A stretch of DNA of 64,000 nucleotides from UBA1731 sp964567665 (GTDB lineage: Bacteria > Verrucomicrobiota > Kiritimatiellia > RFP12 > UBA1067): contig CAZMNN010000009.1 in NCBI GenBank assembly GCA_964567665.1, positions 1-64,000 of the forward strand, given 5' to 3'. The notes under the pieces were generated by a model. That model was given only the letters and a program-made list of their open reading frames with translations. It did no database searches and was not told where the DNA came from. Shown here one piece after another: positions 16,750 through 24,923 of this stretch (its first letter is position 1; every line of letters begins with the position of its first letter). A program made the position numbers and the translations under genes.

Positions 16750-19362
16750 TCACTGCTGCTCTGCGTTTGCCCCGGTGCCTTCAGCAGGGCTGTCTGCAAT
16801 TTCAACTCCGTCGTCTTCAGCAGGGGTGTTGACGGTGTTTTCTGCCGTATCGGCGACCGCAGTTTGTGCGGCCTCTCCATCATCCTTGTCTTCTGCCTCG
16901 CAGACCGAAACGGAGGCCAACTGTGCGCCGTCCGAGAGCCGCACAAGCTTTACGCCCTTGGCTGTACGTCCCTGTACGCTGAAGTCAGACACTGCGCTGC
17001 GCACCATCTGCTGGTCGCTGGTGATTGAAATCACGTTCTCATCCTCGGAGACGGCGTGTGCCGCCACGACTTCGCCGTTGCGGTCTTCGCCCTTGATTCC
17101 GATCATGCCCTTGCCGCCGCGATGGTGCGGCGAGAAGTCCTTAAATGCGCAGCGTTTCCCGTAGCCGTTGGATGTGGCGATGAACAGCGTCTTTGCGTCA
17201 TCGACGGCATCAAGCGAGACGACCTGATCACCCTCGCGCAGCCTGATTCCGGTCACGCCGGTGGCTGTGCGGCCCATGCGCCTTACTTCCGATGACGGGA
17301 AGCGCATCGCCAATCCCTGACGGGTGAGCATGATCACGTCTTCGCCGGGCTTGACGAGACGCACCTCGACAAGCTGGTCGCCATCCTCGATGTTCAGTGC
17401 GCGGATGCCGTTCCGGTTGACGTTTCTGTAGTCCGAAAGCAGCGTCTTCTTCACAGTGCCAAGCTTCGTCGCGAAGAACACGTCCACATCGCCGTCAAAG
17501 CTGCGAATCGGAAGAAGCTGGAGAGCCTGCTCGCCCTCTTGAAGGTTCAGGAAGTTTATGAGCGGCTTGCCGAAGCTCGTTCTCGGCGCTTCCGGAATCT
17601 CATAGGCGTCCTTCAGGAAGAGACGGCCGGTGTTCGTGAAGAACAGAAGGGAGTCGTGCGTCTGCGCGACGAAGACGAGACGTATGAAGTCCTCCTCCTT
17701 CACCTGCGCACCTTTTACTCCGTGGCCGCCGCGCTTCTGCTCGCGGTATTCCGAAAGCGGAACGCGCTTCACGTACCCACGGTTGGAAAGGGTGATCACG
17801 CACGGTTCGTCCGCGATGAGATCCCTTATTGAGACTTCGTTTTCGTCCGGGACAATCTCCGTGCGGCGGCGTGACGATTCCTTGTTGGCGAACTTCTCCT
17901 TGATGTAGGCGAGGTCGTCCTTGATTATCTGGTAGATGCGTGCGGGATCCGCAAGGATTGCCTGAAGGTCTGCGATCTTCGCGAGGAGTTCGGCAAGTTC
18001 CGCCTCAAGCTTTTCGCGTTCAAGTCCGGTGAGCTGGTAGAGCCTCATGTCGAGGATCGCGTTCACCTGAAGTTCGCTGAACATGAAGCGCTGCACGAGC
18101 GCGTTCTTGGCGTCTTCGCGGTTCTTCGACCCACGGATGATCCGCACCACTTCGTCAAGGTTCGCGATCGCGACAAGCAGACCGTCAAGGATGTGCTTCC
18201 GCGCCTCGGCCTTCTTCAGCTCGAACTGCGTCCGCCGTGTGATGACTTCGAAGCGGTGGTCTACATAGCACTTGAAGAAGTCCTTGAGGTTGAGGATTCG
18301 CGGCCGCCCCTTGTCGATGGCGAGCATGATCGCGCCGAAGGTGGTCTGGAGTTCCGTGTGCTTGTAGAGGTGGTTCAGAACGATCTGACCGACGGCGTCG
18401 CGCTTGAGGTCGATGACGATGCGCACATCCGCCTTGGAGAGGTCGTGGATGTCGGATATGCCCTCGATGACCTTCTCCTTGACGAGATTGGTCATGTGTA
18501 TGAGCATTTCGCGCTTGTTGACGTTGTACGGAATCTCCGTTATGACGATGCGTTCGCGTCCGTTTTTCTCCGTCTCTATCGTCGCCTTGCCGCGAACGCG
18601 GAGCTGTCCGCGCCCCAGCTTGTACATTGCGGAGATGCCGTTGTATCCGCAGATCTGCGCACCGGTCGGGAAGTCCGGGCCTTTGACGTACTTCATCAGG
18701 TCGTCTATCGTGCAGTCCGGGTTGCCGACGTAGAAGGTGAGAGCGTCGCACAGTTCGCCGAGGTTGTGCGGCGGGATGTTCGTGGCCATGCCGACGGCGA
18801 TTCCGGACGAGCCGTTGAGAAGGAGGTTCGGCAGCTTGCCTGGCAGCACGGACGGCTCCTTCGTGGTCTCGTCGTAGTTGGGCACCATGTCCACGGTGTC
18901 CTTTTCGAGATCGCCGAGCATTTCGTCCGTGATTCTCTGCATACGGACTTCGGTGTAACGCATTGCTGCGGCGCCGTCGCCGTCTATGGAGCCGAAGTTT
19001 CCGTGTCCGTCGACGAGCGGATAGCGGAGAGAGAAGTCCTGCGCCATCCGGACAATCGTGTCGTACACGGCGGAATCGCCGTGCGGGTGGTACTTACCGA
19101 TCACGTCACCGACGACGCGGGCGCTTTTGAGATGCTTCGAGTTCCACGTGTTGTTCAGCATGTACATTGCGTACAGGCAGCGACGGTGCACAGGCTTCAA
19201 TCCGTCGCGCACGTCTGGAAGGGCGCGTCCGACAATGACCGACATGGAGTAGTCGATGTAGTCACGCGCCATCTCGTCCTCGATGCTCACATCCTCAAGC
19301 GTCCCTGTCGGCACCGCAGGCATCTGCTCCAGATCAGTCTCGTTCTTCTCTTCTTCTGACAT
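16750..19362 (-). CDS. gyrA: DNA gyrase subunit A
   Basis: The DNA-cutting subunit of gyrase. The 870 residues include the winged-helix region ARVVGDVIGKYHPHGDSAVYD (Ser97 and Asp101 match the wild-type quinolone-determining residues), the catalytic Tyr136 in AAMRYTEVRMQ, and a C-terminal beta-pinwheel with blades such as RGYVKRVPLSEY and NGYGKRCAFKDF. The GyrA box reads QKRGGHG, with His where Lys or Arg is usual. The C terminus ends in a 50-residue acidic tail. The ATG at 19362 is chosen because it begins the family start, whereas the frame open to 19761 lies upstream of the promoter at 19402-19410. Confidence 0.95.
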   Translation of the reverse strand: MSEEEKNETDLEQMPAVPTGTLEDVSIEDEMARDYIDYSMSVIVGRALPDVRDGLKPVHRRCLYAMYMLNNTWNSKHLKSARVVGDVIGKYHPHGDSAVYDTIVRMAQDFSLRYPLVDGHGNFGSIDGDGAAAMRYTEVRMQRITDEMLGDLEKDTVDMVPNYDETTKEPSVLPGKLPNLLLNGSSGIAVGMATNIPPHNLGELCDALTFYVGNPDCTIDDLMKYVKGPDFPTGAQICGYNGISAMYKLGRGQLRVRGKATIETEKNGRERIVITEIPYNVNKREMLIHMTNLVKEKVIEGISDIHDLSKADVRIVIDLKRDAVGQIVLNHLYKHTELQTTFGAIMLAIDKGRPRILNLKDFFKCYVDHRFEVITRRTQFELKKAEARKHILDGLLVAIANLDEVVRIIRGSKNREDAKNALVQRFMFSELQVNAILDMRLYQLTGLEREKLEAELAELLAKIADLQAILADPARIYQIIKDDLAYIKEKFANKESSRRRTEIVPDENEVSIRDLIADEPCVITLSNRGYVKRVPLSEYREQKRGGHGVKGAQVKEEDFIRLVFVAQTHDSLLFFTNTGRLFLKDAYEIPEAPRTSFGKPLINFLNLQEGEQALQLLPIRSFDGDVDVFFATKLGTVKKTLLSDYRNVNRNGIRALNIEDGDQLVEVRLVKPGEDVIMLTRQGLAMRFPSSEVRRMGRTATGVTGIRLREGDQVVSLDAVDDAKTLFIATSNGYGKRCAFKDFSPHHRGGKGMIGIKGEDRNGEVVAAHAVSEDENVISITSDQQMVRSAVSDFSVQGRTAKGVKLVRLSDGAQLASVSVCEAEDKDDGEAAQTAVADTAENTVNTPAEDDGVEIADSPAEGTGANAEQQ

Positions 19363-19401
19363 TAATTCAACCCGTTCTTTTGGAATCAAATAAACCTGTA
19401 C

Positions 19402-19410
19402 ATTATACCA
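19402..19410 (-). promoter_or_regulatory. Extended -10 promoter of gyrA
   Basis: Minus-strand TATGGTATAAT with hexamer at 19407-19402, 39 nt before the gyrA ATG. Confidence 0.7.
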
Positions 19411-19504
19411 TATTAACCAACGTGAATGTTGTGCCAGAGCAGTTGTGCAATGTTGCGCCGGGATTCTGATCGCAATGCGCAGATGCCACAAACGTAGCGG
19501 TTTG

Positions 19505-19513
19505 TGGTAAAAT
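19505..19513 (+). promoter_or_regulatory. Extended -10 promoter of the ABC ATPase gene
   Basis: TGTGGTAAAAT ends at 19513 (hexamer 19508-19513). The ATG at 19526 is only 12 nt downstream, leaving a leader of about 5-6 nt with no ribosome-binding site. Confidence 0.6.
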
Positions 19514-19525
19514 GCTCCCCCAGTT

Positions 19526-20548
19526 ATGGCGGCAGTTGTTTTCGACAGGGTCTGCAAAGTGTATTCGCGGGGAGACGCCCCTGCGGTTGACGGCTTTTCG
19601 CTTGAAATAGCGGATGGCGAGTTCGTAGTGCTGGTAGGCCCGTCCGGGTGCGGGAAGTCCACCACGCTGCGTATGGTCGCCGGGCTTGAGCTGCCGACAT
19701 CCGGCAGCATATCCATTGCCGGACGCGACGTTACGGCACTGCCGCCGAAAGACCGGGACATAGCGATGGTCTTCCAGAACTATGCGCTGTATCCGCACAT
19801 GACGGTGCGCGAGAACCTTTCCTTTGCGCTGAAGCTGCGCCATGTGCCGAAGAGGGAGATTGCGCAGCGGGCCGATGCGGCGGCGGAGACGCTTGGGCTT
19901 ACGCCGTATATGGATCGTCTGCCAAAGGCGCTGTCCGGCGGACAGCGCCAGCGCGTCGCGCTTGGCCGGGCGATTGTGCGCAATCCGAGCGTATTCCTCT
20001 TCGACGAGCCGCTTTCCAACCTTGACGCCAAGATGCGCGTCGAAATGCGCGCCGAGATTGTTCGTCTGCACCGCAGGCTCGGATCCACGATGATATATGT
20101 GACGCATGACCAGACAGAGGCCATGACGATGGGGACGCGCATCGTCGTGATGAACGGAGGGCGCATACAGCAGGCCGCCGCTCCGATGGACGTGTATCGG
20201 CACCCCGCCAACACGTTTGTGGCCTCGTTCATCGGAACGCCGCCGATGAACCTCTTCCCGCCAGGAATGCTGGATCTTGGCCGCACGGTCGGAGTTCGTC
20301 CGGAAGACATCGCGATAGTGAGGTGCGCTCAAGCAAACGCATCCGGGGAGACCGCCGGCATTCCGGCGACAGTCGATCTTGTGGAGCCGCTCGGAAGCGA
20401 AACGCTTGTGCATTGCGTAACGGCGGAACGCGGCGTCAAGGTCACTGTGCGTGTCTCCGACAGGGATGGAGATTCGTTCGTCGCGTCCGGCGGAGATGCG
20501 GTCGTGCTCGTGCCGGACATGAGAAAGGCGATCGTCTTTGAGCGCTGA
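19526..20548 (+). CDS. Orphan sugar-type ABC transporter ATPase (MalK/UgpC/MsmX-like)
   Basis: ATP-binding subunit of the carbohydrate-uptake ABC class. Motifs are Walker A GPSGCGKSTT, Q-loop MVFQNYALYPHMT, signature LSGGQRQRVALGRAI, Walker B VFLFDEPLSNLD and the H-loop THDQTEAMTMG, followed by the C-terminal regulatory TOBE-type region (FIGTPPMNLFPPG and VGVRPEDI). The 340 residues are slightly shorter than MalK. No permease or binding-protein genes are adjacent, so like MsmX of Gram-positive bacteria it may energise several sugar importers encoded elsewhere; that is inference. The start codon follows its -10 element by 12 nt, so the mRNA may be leaderless or nearly so. Confidence 0.88.
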   Translation: MAAVVFDRVCKVYSRGDAPAVDGFSLEIADGEFVVLVGPSGCGKSTTLRMVAGLELPTSGSISIAGRDVTALPPKDRDIAMVFQNYALYPHMTVRENLSFALKLRHVPKREIAQRADAAAETLGLTPYMDRLPKALSGGQRQRVALGRAIVRNPSVFLFDEPLSNLDAKMRVEMRAEIVRLHRRLGSTMIYVTHDQTEAMTMGTRIVVMNGGRIQQAAAPMDVYRHPANTFVASFIGTPPMNLFPPGMLDLGRTVGVRPEDIAIVRCAQANASGETAGIPATVDLVEPLGSETLVHCVTAERGVKVTVRVSDRDGDSFVASGGDAVVLVPDMRKAIVFER

Positions 20549-20601
20549 CGGTTAGATGCCGGACGCACGAGATATGCGAATGCAAGAAAGGATTGAATGA
20601 C

Positions 20602-21420
20602 ATGGACGTACGTTGTTTTGACAAGGCCGCCGACTTTCTTCCGGACGAGTGCTTCAAATTGCCGCCTGACATCGCGATTGTGCTTGGGAGCGGCTGGGGG
20701 GACGCCCTGAAGAAGGACAGGACGCTTTGCCGCATCTCCTATGCGGACATCCCCGGCATGGGCGAGACGACCGTCGTGGGGCACACGGGTGAGTTCATCC
20801 TGTACGAATACTGCGGGAAGCGCATCGTCGCGTTCTCTGGGCGTCGCCACTGGTACGAGGGTGTGGGCTGGGAGGCGGTCGTCATGCCGGTTGAGCTTGT
20901 CCGCAGGATGGGTGGAGAGACGCTGCTTCTCACGAATGCCTCTGGCGGAATCAACCCTGCGCTGCGTCCCGGCGATTTCGTCATCGTGAAGGATCACATA
21001 AACACAATCTCGCTAAATCCGCTCATCGGACCTACTGTCGAGGGGTGGGGCGTGAGGTTTCCGGACATGACGGAAGTGTACGACAGGCATTGCCGCAGCG
21101 TCCTGATGGGGGCGGCGCATCGTCTCGGTCAGCGTGTGATGGAGGGCGTGTACGCATTCACGAGCGGGCCTGTCTACGAAACGCCGGCCGAGATACGCGC
21201 ATACGACCACATGGGGGCGGACATCGTAGGCATGAGCACCGTCCCGGAGGCAGTGTTCGCGAAGGCGTGCGGAATGCGCATTGCCGGGCTTTCGCTCGTA
21301 TCGAACTACGCGGCAGGCATATCATCGCATCCGCTCGCGCACGACGGGGTCATTGCCGCGTCAACGGCGGCGAAGCCGATGATGTCGGCGCTGCTTGACG
21401 AATTCATCAGAACGATATAA
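20602..21420 (+). CDS. punA: Purine nucleoside phosphorylase (trimeric type)
   Basis: Splits inosine and guanosine with phosphate into base and ribose-1-phosphate in purine salvage. The 272 residues show IVLGSGWGD near the N terminus, GHTGEFI, the phosphate-binding region FSGRRHWYEG, LLTNASGGINPALRPGDFV, and the base-binding FTSGPVYETPAEIRAY and GADIVGMSTVPE (Glu and Asn of the purine site; SNYAAGIS). The ATG at 20602 follows AAGAAAGGA at a 9-nt spacing; a TTG at 20593 is in frame but less likely. It follows the ABC ATPase by 53 nt with no promoter recognised between them, so nucleoside or sugar uptake and salvage may be linked. Confidence 0.92.
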   Translation: MDVRCFDKAADFLPDECFKLPPDIAIVLGSGWGDALKKDRTLCRISYADIPGMGETTVVGHTGEFILYEYCGKRIVAFSGRRHWYEGVGWEAVVMPVELVRRMGGETLLLTNASGGINPALRPGDFVIVKDHINTISLNPLIGPTVEGWGVRFPDMTEVYDRHCRSVLMGAAHRLGQRVMEGVYAFTSGPVYETPAEIRAYDHMGADIVGMSTVPEAVFAKACGMRIAGLSLVSNYAAGISSHPLAHDGVIAASTAAKPMMSALLDEFIRTI

Positions 21421-21451
21421 AGACAAAGAACATTAAAGGAGGAGATTCATC

Positions 21452-22888
21452 ATGGCCATATTGATTGACAGAAGAGGATTTCTCGGCGGTGCGGCTGCGC
21501 TGCTCGGTGCGAGCGGATGCCGTTCGCTGGGCATAGGCGGCCCCACCCCAAATCTCGTCTTTGGCGTGATAAGCGACATTCACGTCACCACACCGGAATC
21601 CACAGATGTGTTCCGGAGCATACTTGGATATTTCCGTGACCGCAAGGTGGATGCCGTTGTCGTGGCGGGCGATTTGACCGACTGGGGGCTTAAGAGCAGC
21701 CTCAAGTACGTGTCTGATGCGTGGGAAAGCGTGTTTCCGAACGGCGTTGCGCCTGACGGGCGCAAGGTGGAGCGTCTTTTCTGCACCGGAAACCACGACT
21801 ACGAAGGATGGCGGTACGGCGACATGACGCTCGACATGCACTCGCTCGGATACTCCGAGGACGAGGCGCTTGTGAAGCTTGGCATGAGAAGGTGCTGGGA
21901 GGAGATCTTCAACGAGCCGTTTGCAGCTGTGCGCCGCCGCACGGTGAAGGGCTACGACTTCATCTGCGCCGAATGGGATGGCTGGGACAAGGAGGCGGAT
22001 GCCTGGTTCGCGAAGAACGGTTCGTCGCTCGACAAGAAAAAGCCGTTCTTCTTCTTCACGCACTGTCCGATCGGCGGAACGACGTCAAGCAGCGTCCGGG
22101 ACGACGGAAGCCCGCTGTATCCGCAGATCCCATCGCTTTCCGGGATGCCGAACGCAGTCGCGTTCACGGGGCACAGCCACTGGACGCTCAATGACGAGCG
22201 TTCCATCTGGCAGGATGGATTTACGTCCATTTCCGTGCCGTCCACGTCCTACACCACGGTTCCGCGTGGCTACGAAAACGGTGAAGATTCACGCGACGGA
22301 ACGTCCCGCCGGTCGATGGGGGTGCTTCCTGCCCGCAGGAATCTTGAACGGGCGCAGGGATTCGTCGTTTCGGTGTTCGACGACAGGATGGAGGTGGAGC
22401 GCCGGGACTTCGCGAAGGGCGTGGAGGCCGCACCTGCGTGGATTGTCACTCCACCAGCCGCCGGTGCGAGCAGGTACGCTTTCGCCAATTCGAGCAAGCG
22501 CACTCCGGTGCCGCAGTTCCCCGCCGGCGCCGCACTGAAAGCCTACACGAGAAACTTCGAGACGCGGAGCTGCCGCTGGACGATAATGATGATGCTTGAG
22601 TTCCCGTCCGCCCGCGCCTTGAAGGGACGCGTCTACGACTATGAGGTCAGGATCGAGATGGAGGATGGGTCTGTTGCGGGCGTGAAGCGTTTCCTCGCCC
22701 CTGCGTTCTACATGCTTGAGCGCGAGGAGCCGGCCGTGCAGCACTTCGCGGTAGACGCGATGTCTCTTCCTGAACACGGCAAGTACCGTTTTCGCGTATA
22801 TCCGCGCAACTGCTTCGGCGTGTGCGGAAAGCCGATCGAATCTGCCGTCTTTGAAAGCAAGCCCGGAAAGGCGAAGGTGCGGTCGTGA
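21452..22888 (+). CDS. Tat-exported metallophosphoesterase
   Basis: A 478-residue calcineurin-like phosphoesterase. It has a twin-arginine motif (DRRGFLGGAAALLG, residues 6-19) directly followed by ASGC, a weak lipobox, so export by Tat with possible lipid anchoring is predicted. Metal-binding motifs appear in order: VISDIHVT, VAGDLTDWG, GNHDYEGW, FTHCPIGG and FTGHSHWT. The C-terminal 120 residues (after about 350) form a separate beta-rich part. GGAGGAG at 21438-21444 supports the start. The next gene begins within its stop codon (GTGA), so the phosphoesterase and the outer-membrane barrel protein are translationally coupled. Confidence 0.88.
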   Translation: MAILIDRRGFLGGAAALLGASGCRSLGIGGPTPNLVFGVISDIHVTTPESTDVFRSILGYFRDRKVDAVVVAGDLTDWGLKSSLKYVSDAWESVFPNGVAPDGRKVERLFCTGNHDYEGWRYGDMTLDMHSLGYSEDEALVKLGMRRCWEEIFNEPFAAVRRRTVKGYDFICAEWDGWDKEADAWFAKNGSSLDKKKPFFFFTHCPIGGTTSSSVRDDGSPLYPQIPSLSGMPNAVAFTGHSHWTLNDERSIWQDGFTSISVPSTSYTTVPRGYENGEDSRDGTSRRSMGVLPARRNLERAQGFVVSVFDDRMEVERRDFAKGVEAAPAWIVTPPAAGASRYAFANSSKRTPVPQFPAGAALKAYTRNFETRSCRWTIMMMLEFPSARALKGRVYDYEVRIEMEDGSVAGVKRFLAPAFYMLEREEPAVQHFAVDAMSLPEHGKYRFRVYPRNCFGVCGKPIESAVFESKPGKAKVRS

Positions 22889-23361
22889 AGGGCATCGTTC
22901 GGGTTTTTGCGCTTGCGGCCGCGCTTGCGGCGACCTCCGCGTCTGCCGCAGACGAGGAGGAGTTCGATTTCGACCGCTGGTACGCCGGGGCGTCATGTTC
23001 GCTTGTGCTGCCGCAGGGCGGCGGCGGAATGCGCCGTCTCGGCGGCGGAACGGCGCGCATCGGCTACTACTGCACGGAGACTCTCGCCGTCGAGGCAGAT
23101 GCCGCATGGCTTGAGGACTGCGCCGGAATCGGCGTTCAGGGGCTGTGGCATTTCTACGGCTACGAACGCTTCGACCCGTTTGCGACTTTTGGCGTGCGCG
23201 GATGGATAGATGGCGACGTTGGCCCCACGGCAGGGCTTGGCGCGTTCTACCATCTCACCGACTCCTGGTCGCTCCGGGCTGACGCCCAGGCGACGCTCGG
23301 CATCGACGGCGACTGCTCGATGGTCTATTCGCTTGGGGTCGGAGTGCAGTACAGCTGGTAG
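22885..23361 (+). CDS. Small outer-membrane beta-barrel protein
   Basis: A 158-residue protein with a signal peptide (residues 1-21, ending ATSASA before ADEEEFDF) and about 130 residues of alternating strands such as TARIGYYCTETLAVEADAAW, GVQGLWHFYGY and SWSLRADAQATLGI, ending VGVQYSW. An aromatic last residue is typical of outer-membrane barrels recognised by the BAM machinery. Size and pattern fit an eight-stranded OmpA/OmpW-like barrel. Start is GTG at 22885 overlapping the previous stop, so expression is coupled to the phosphoesterase. Role unknown. Confidence 0.75.
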   Translation: MKGIVRVFALAAALAATSASAADEEEFDFDRWYAGASCSLVLPQGGGGMRRLGGGTARIGYYCTETLAVEADAAWLEDCAGIGVQGLWHFYGYERFDPFATFGVRGWIDGDVGPTAGLGAFYHLTDSWSLRADAQATLGIDGDCSMVYSLGVGVQYSW

Positions 23362-23423
23362 CAGACTGCCAGGGCGGCAACGGAGAACGCGGGCCGTCTG
23401 TCAAGGAAAACGCAAGATGGCTG

Positions 23424-24809
23424 ATGGTGACTATGAAAGAGATTTCAGACGGAAAGCCGAACTCGAAAGAATCGGACGAATACTTCGCGCTGCTAAGGTT
23501 CCCGACCGTCGGTGCGGATCCGATGCATCTGCGCGACTGCGTCCAGTGCGCGATGTGGTTGAAGGGATGGCTCGAAGAGATCGGGGCTGACGTCGAGTTG
23601 CTGCTGCCTGAGGATGGCGGCCTTTCCGCCACTCCACCTGTGGTGTTCGCGGAGCGGACAGGGGACGAAGGCGCGCCTACAGTGCTTTTCTATGGACATT
23701 ACGACGTGCAGCCGCCGGATCCTGTCGAGGAGTGGAACACGCCGCCGTTCGAGCCGACTGAAAAGGATGGCCGCGTCTACTGCCGTGGAGCGCAGGACGA
23801 CAAAGGGCAGTTCTTTTCGTTCCTGTGCGGTCTGCGGGATTTCCTCGCTTCACATCACGGAGCGATGCCGACACTGAAGTTCGTCCTTGAAGGGCAGGAG
23901 GAGAGCGGAAGCGCGGCTGTCGCGAAAGTCGCCGCCAGGATCGGGGATAGGCTTCGCGCCGACATTCTGCTTGTGAGCGACACCGGCGCGGCGGCGGATC
24001 TGCGGCCGGCGATCGTTGCCGGACTGCGCGGCGTGAGCCATTTCACGGTGAACCTGACGGCTGCGGACTGCGATCTCCATTCCGGACGCTATGGCGGAAT
24101 CGTGCCTAATGCGGCGCAAGGCATTGCCGAACTGATGGCGTCGCTCCACAATCCGGACGGTTCGATAGCGGTGCGAGGATTCTGCGACGGCATTGTGCCG
24201 CCGACCGACGACGAGCTTGCATTGGCGGAGGCATCCGCCATGGACGATGCCGCATACGAGAGGGAGACAGGAGTCGCCCCGGTCGGCGGCGAACGCGGAC
24301 TGTCGGTGACGGAGCGGAATTCCTTCCGTCCGACGATTGAGGTTAACGGCATACATTCCGGATATGGCGGGCCAGGCTCAAAGACAGTGATTCCTTGTTC
24401 AGCGACGGCGAAGCTTTCGATGCGCCTTGTTCCCGGACAGAACCCCAACGACTGTTTTGAGCTTGTCGTCCGGCATCTTCGGCAACATCTCCCGATGGGC
24501 ATGAAGATGACGGTAGACGAAATTACCGGCGAGGCGCCGGCGATGAGGCTACCGCTAAAGAGTCCGGTGTTCCGGTTGGCGGCGGACGTGCTCGGCGAAA
24601 TCGACAGACGCGGTGCGGTGTTTCAGTGGGATGGAGCATCAATACCGATCGTCTCCACCCTCGCCCGCATCTCCGGGGCGGCTCCGCTTCTTGTGGGGTT
24701 CGGGCAGGGCGAGGACAGGATACACTCCCCGAACGAATCATTCTCATGGCGTCAGTTCTCGCTTTGCCGCCGTTGGGCGCATGGCATCCTGTCGGCGCTG
24801 TGCGGATAG
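23424..24809 (+). CDS. M20-family dipeptidase
   Basis: A 461-residue zinc peptidase of family M20 (PepV/CNDP-like dipeptidases). Metal and catalytic motifs are LFYGHYDVQPPDP (His and Asp), RGAQDDKGQ (bridging Asp), LEGQEESGS (catalytic Glu and Glu ligand) and LVSDTG (Asp ligand). A lid domain occupies about residues 200-370 with GLRGVSHFTVNL and IHSGYGGPGSKTVIP. No signal peptide is seen, so it should be cytosolic. Two starts, ATG 23424 and ATG 23433, are both possible; neither has a clear ribosome-binding site. It follows the barrel gene by 62 nt. Confidence 0.88.
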   Translation: MVTMKEISDGKPNSKESDEYFALLRFPTVGADPMHLRDCVQCAMWLKGWLEEIGADVELLLPEDGGLSATPPVVFAERTGDEGAPTVLFYGHYDVQPPDPVEEWNTPPFEPTEKDGRVYCRGAQDDKGQFFSFLCGLRDFLASHHGAMPTLKFVLEGQEESGSAAVAKVAARIGDRLRADILLVSDTGAAADLRPAIVAGLRGVSHFTVNLTAADCDLHSGRYGGIVPNAAQGIAELMASLHNPDGSIAVRGFCDGIVPPTDDELALAEASAMDDAAYERETGVAPVGGERGLSVTERNSFRPTIEVNGIHSGYGGPGSKTVIPCSATAKLSMRLVPGQNPNDCFELVVRHLRQHLPMGMKMTVDEITGEAPAMRLPLKSPVFRLAADVLGEIDRRGAVFQWDGASIPIVSTLARISGAAPLLVGFGQGEDRIHSPNESFSWRQFSLCRRWAHGILSALCG

Positions 24810-24820
24810 AATGCCGCTTA

Positions 24821-24829
24821 TGCTATAAT
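24821..24829 (+). promoter_or_regulatory. Extended -10 promoter of the MsbA-like gene
   Basis: ATGCTATAAT ends at 24829 (hexamer 24824-24829); the main start codon is about 95 nt downstream and a short leader frame lies between. Confidence 0.65.
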
Positions 24830-24854
24830 TCCCCCTTCCAACAAAAGGAGCAGA

Positions 24855-24887
24855 ATGCACAGGCAGATGCCGCTGTCGGAGATTTGA
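24855..24887 (+). CDS. Possible 10-residue leader peptide
   Basis: ATG CAC AGG ... TGA encodes MHRQMPLSEI. It has a better ribosome-binding site (AAAGGAG, 24844-24850, 4-nt spacing) than the downstream transporter gene, and lies between the promoter and that gene. The coding evidence is only the ribosome-binding site and start codon. Confidence 0.35.
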   Translation: MHRQMPLSEI

Positions 24888-24923
24888 GCGGCCGGGCGGC
24901 GTGGTGAGGTGCATGGAGCGCAA

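Noticed and set aside
15510..16946. 478-codon minus-strand open frame
   Set aside because: Antisense to the PHP gene and purH and running through the strong terminator at 16687-16729; no family features.
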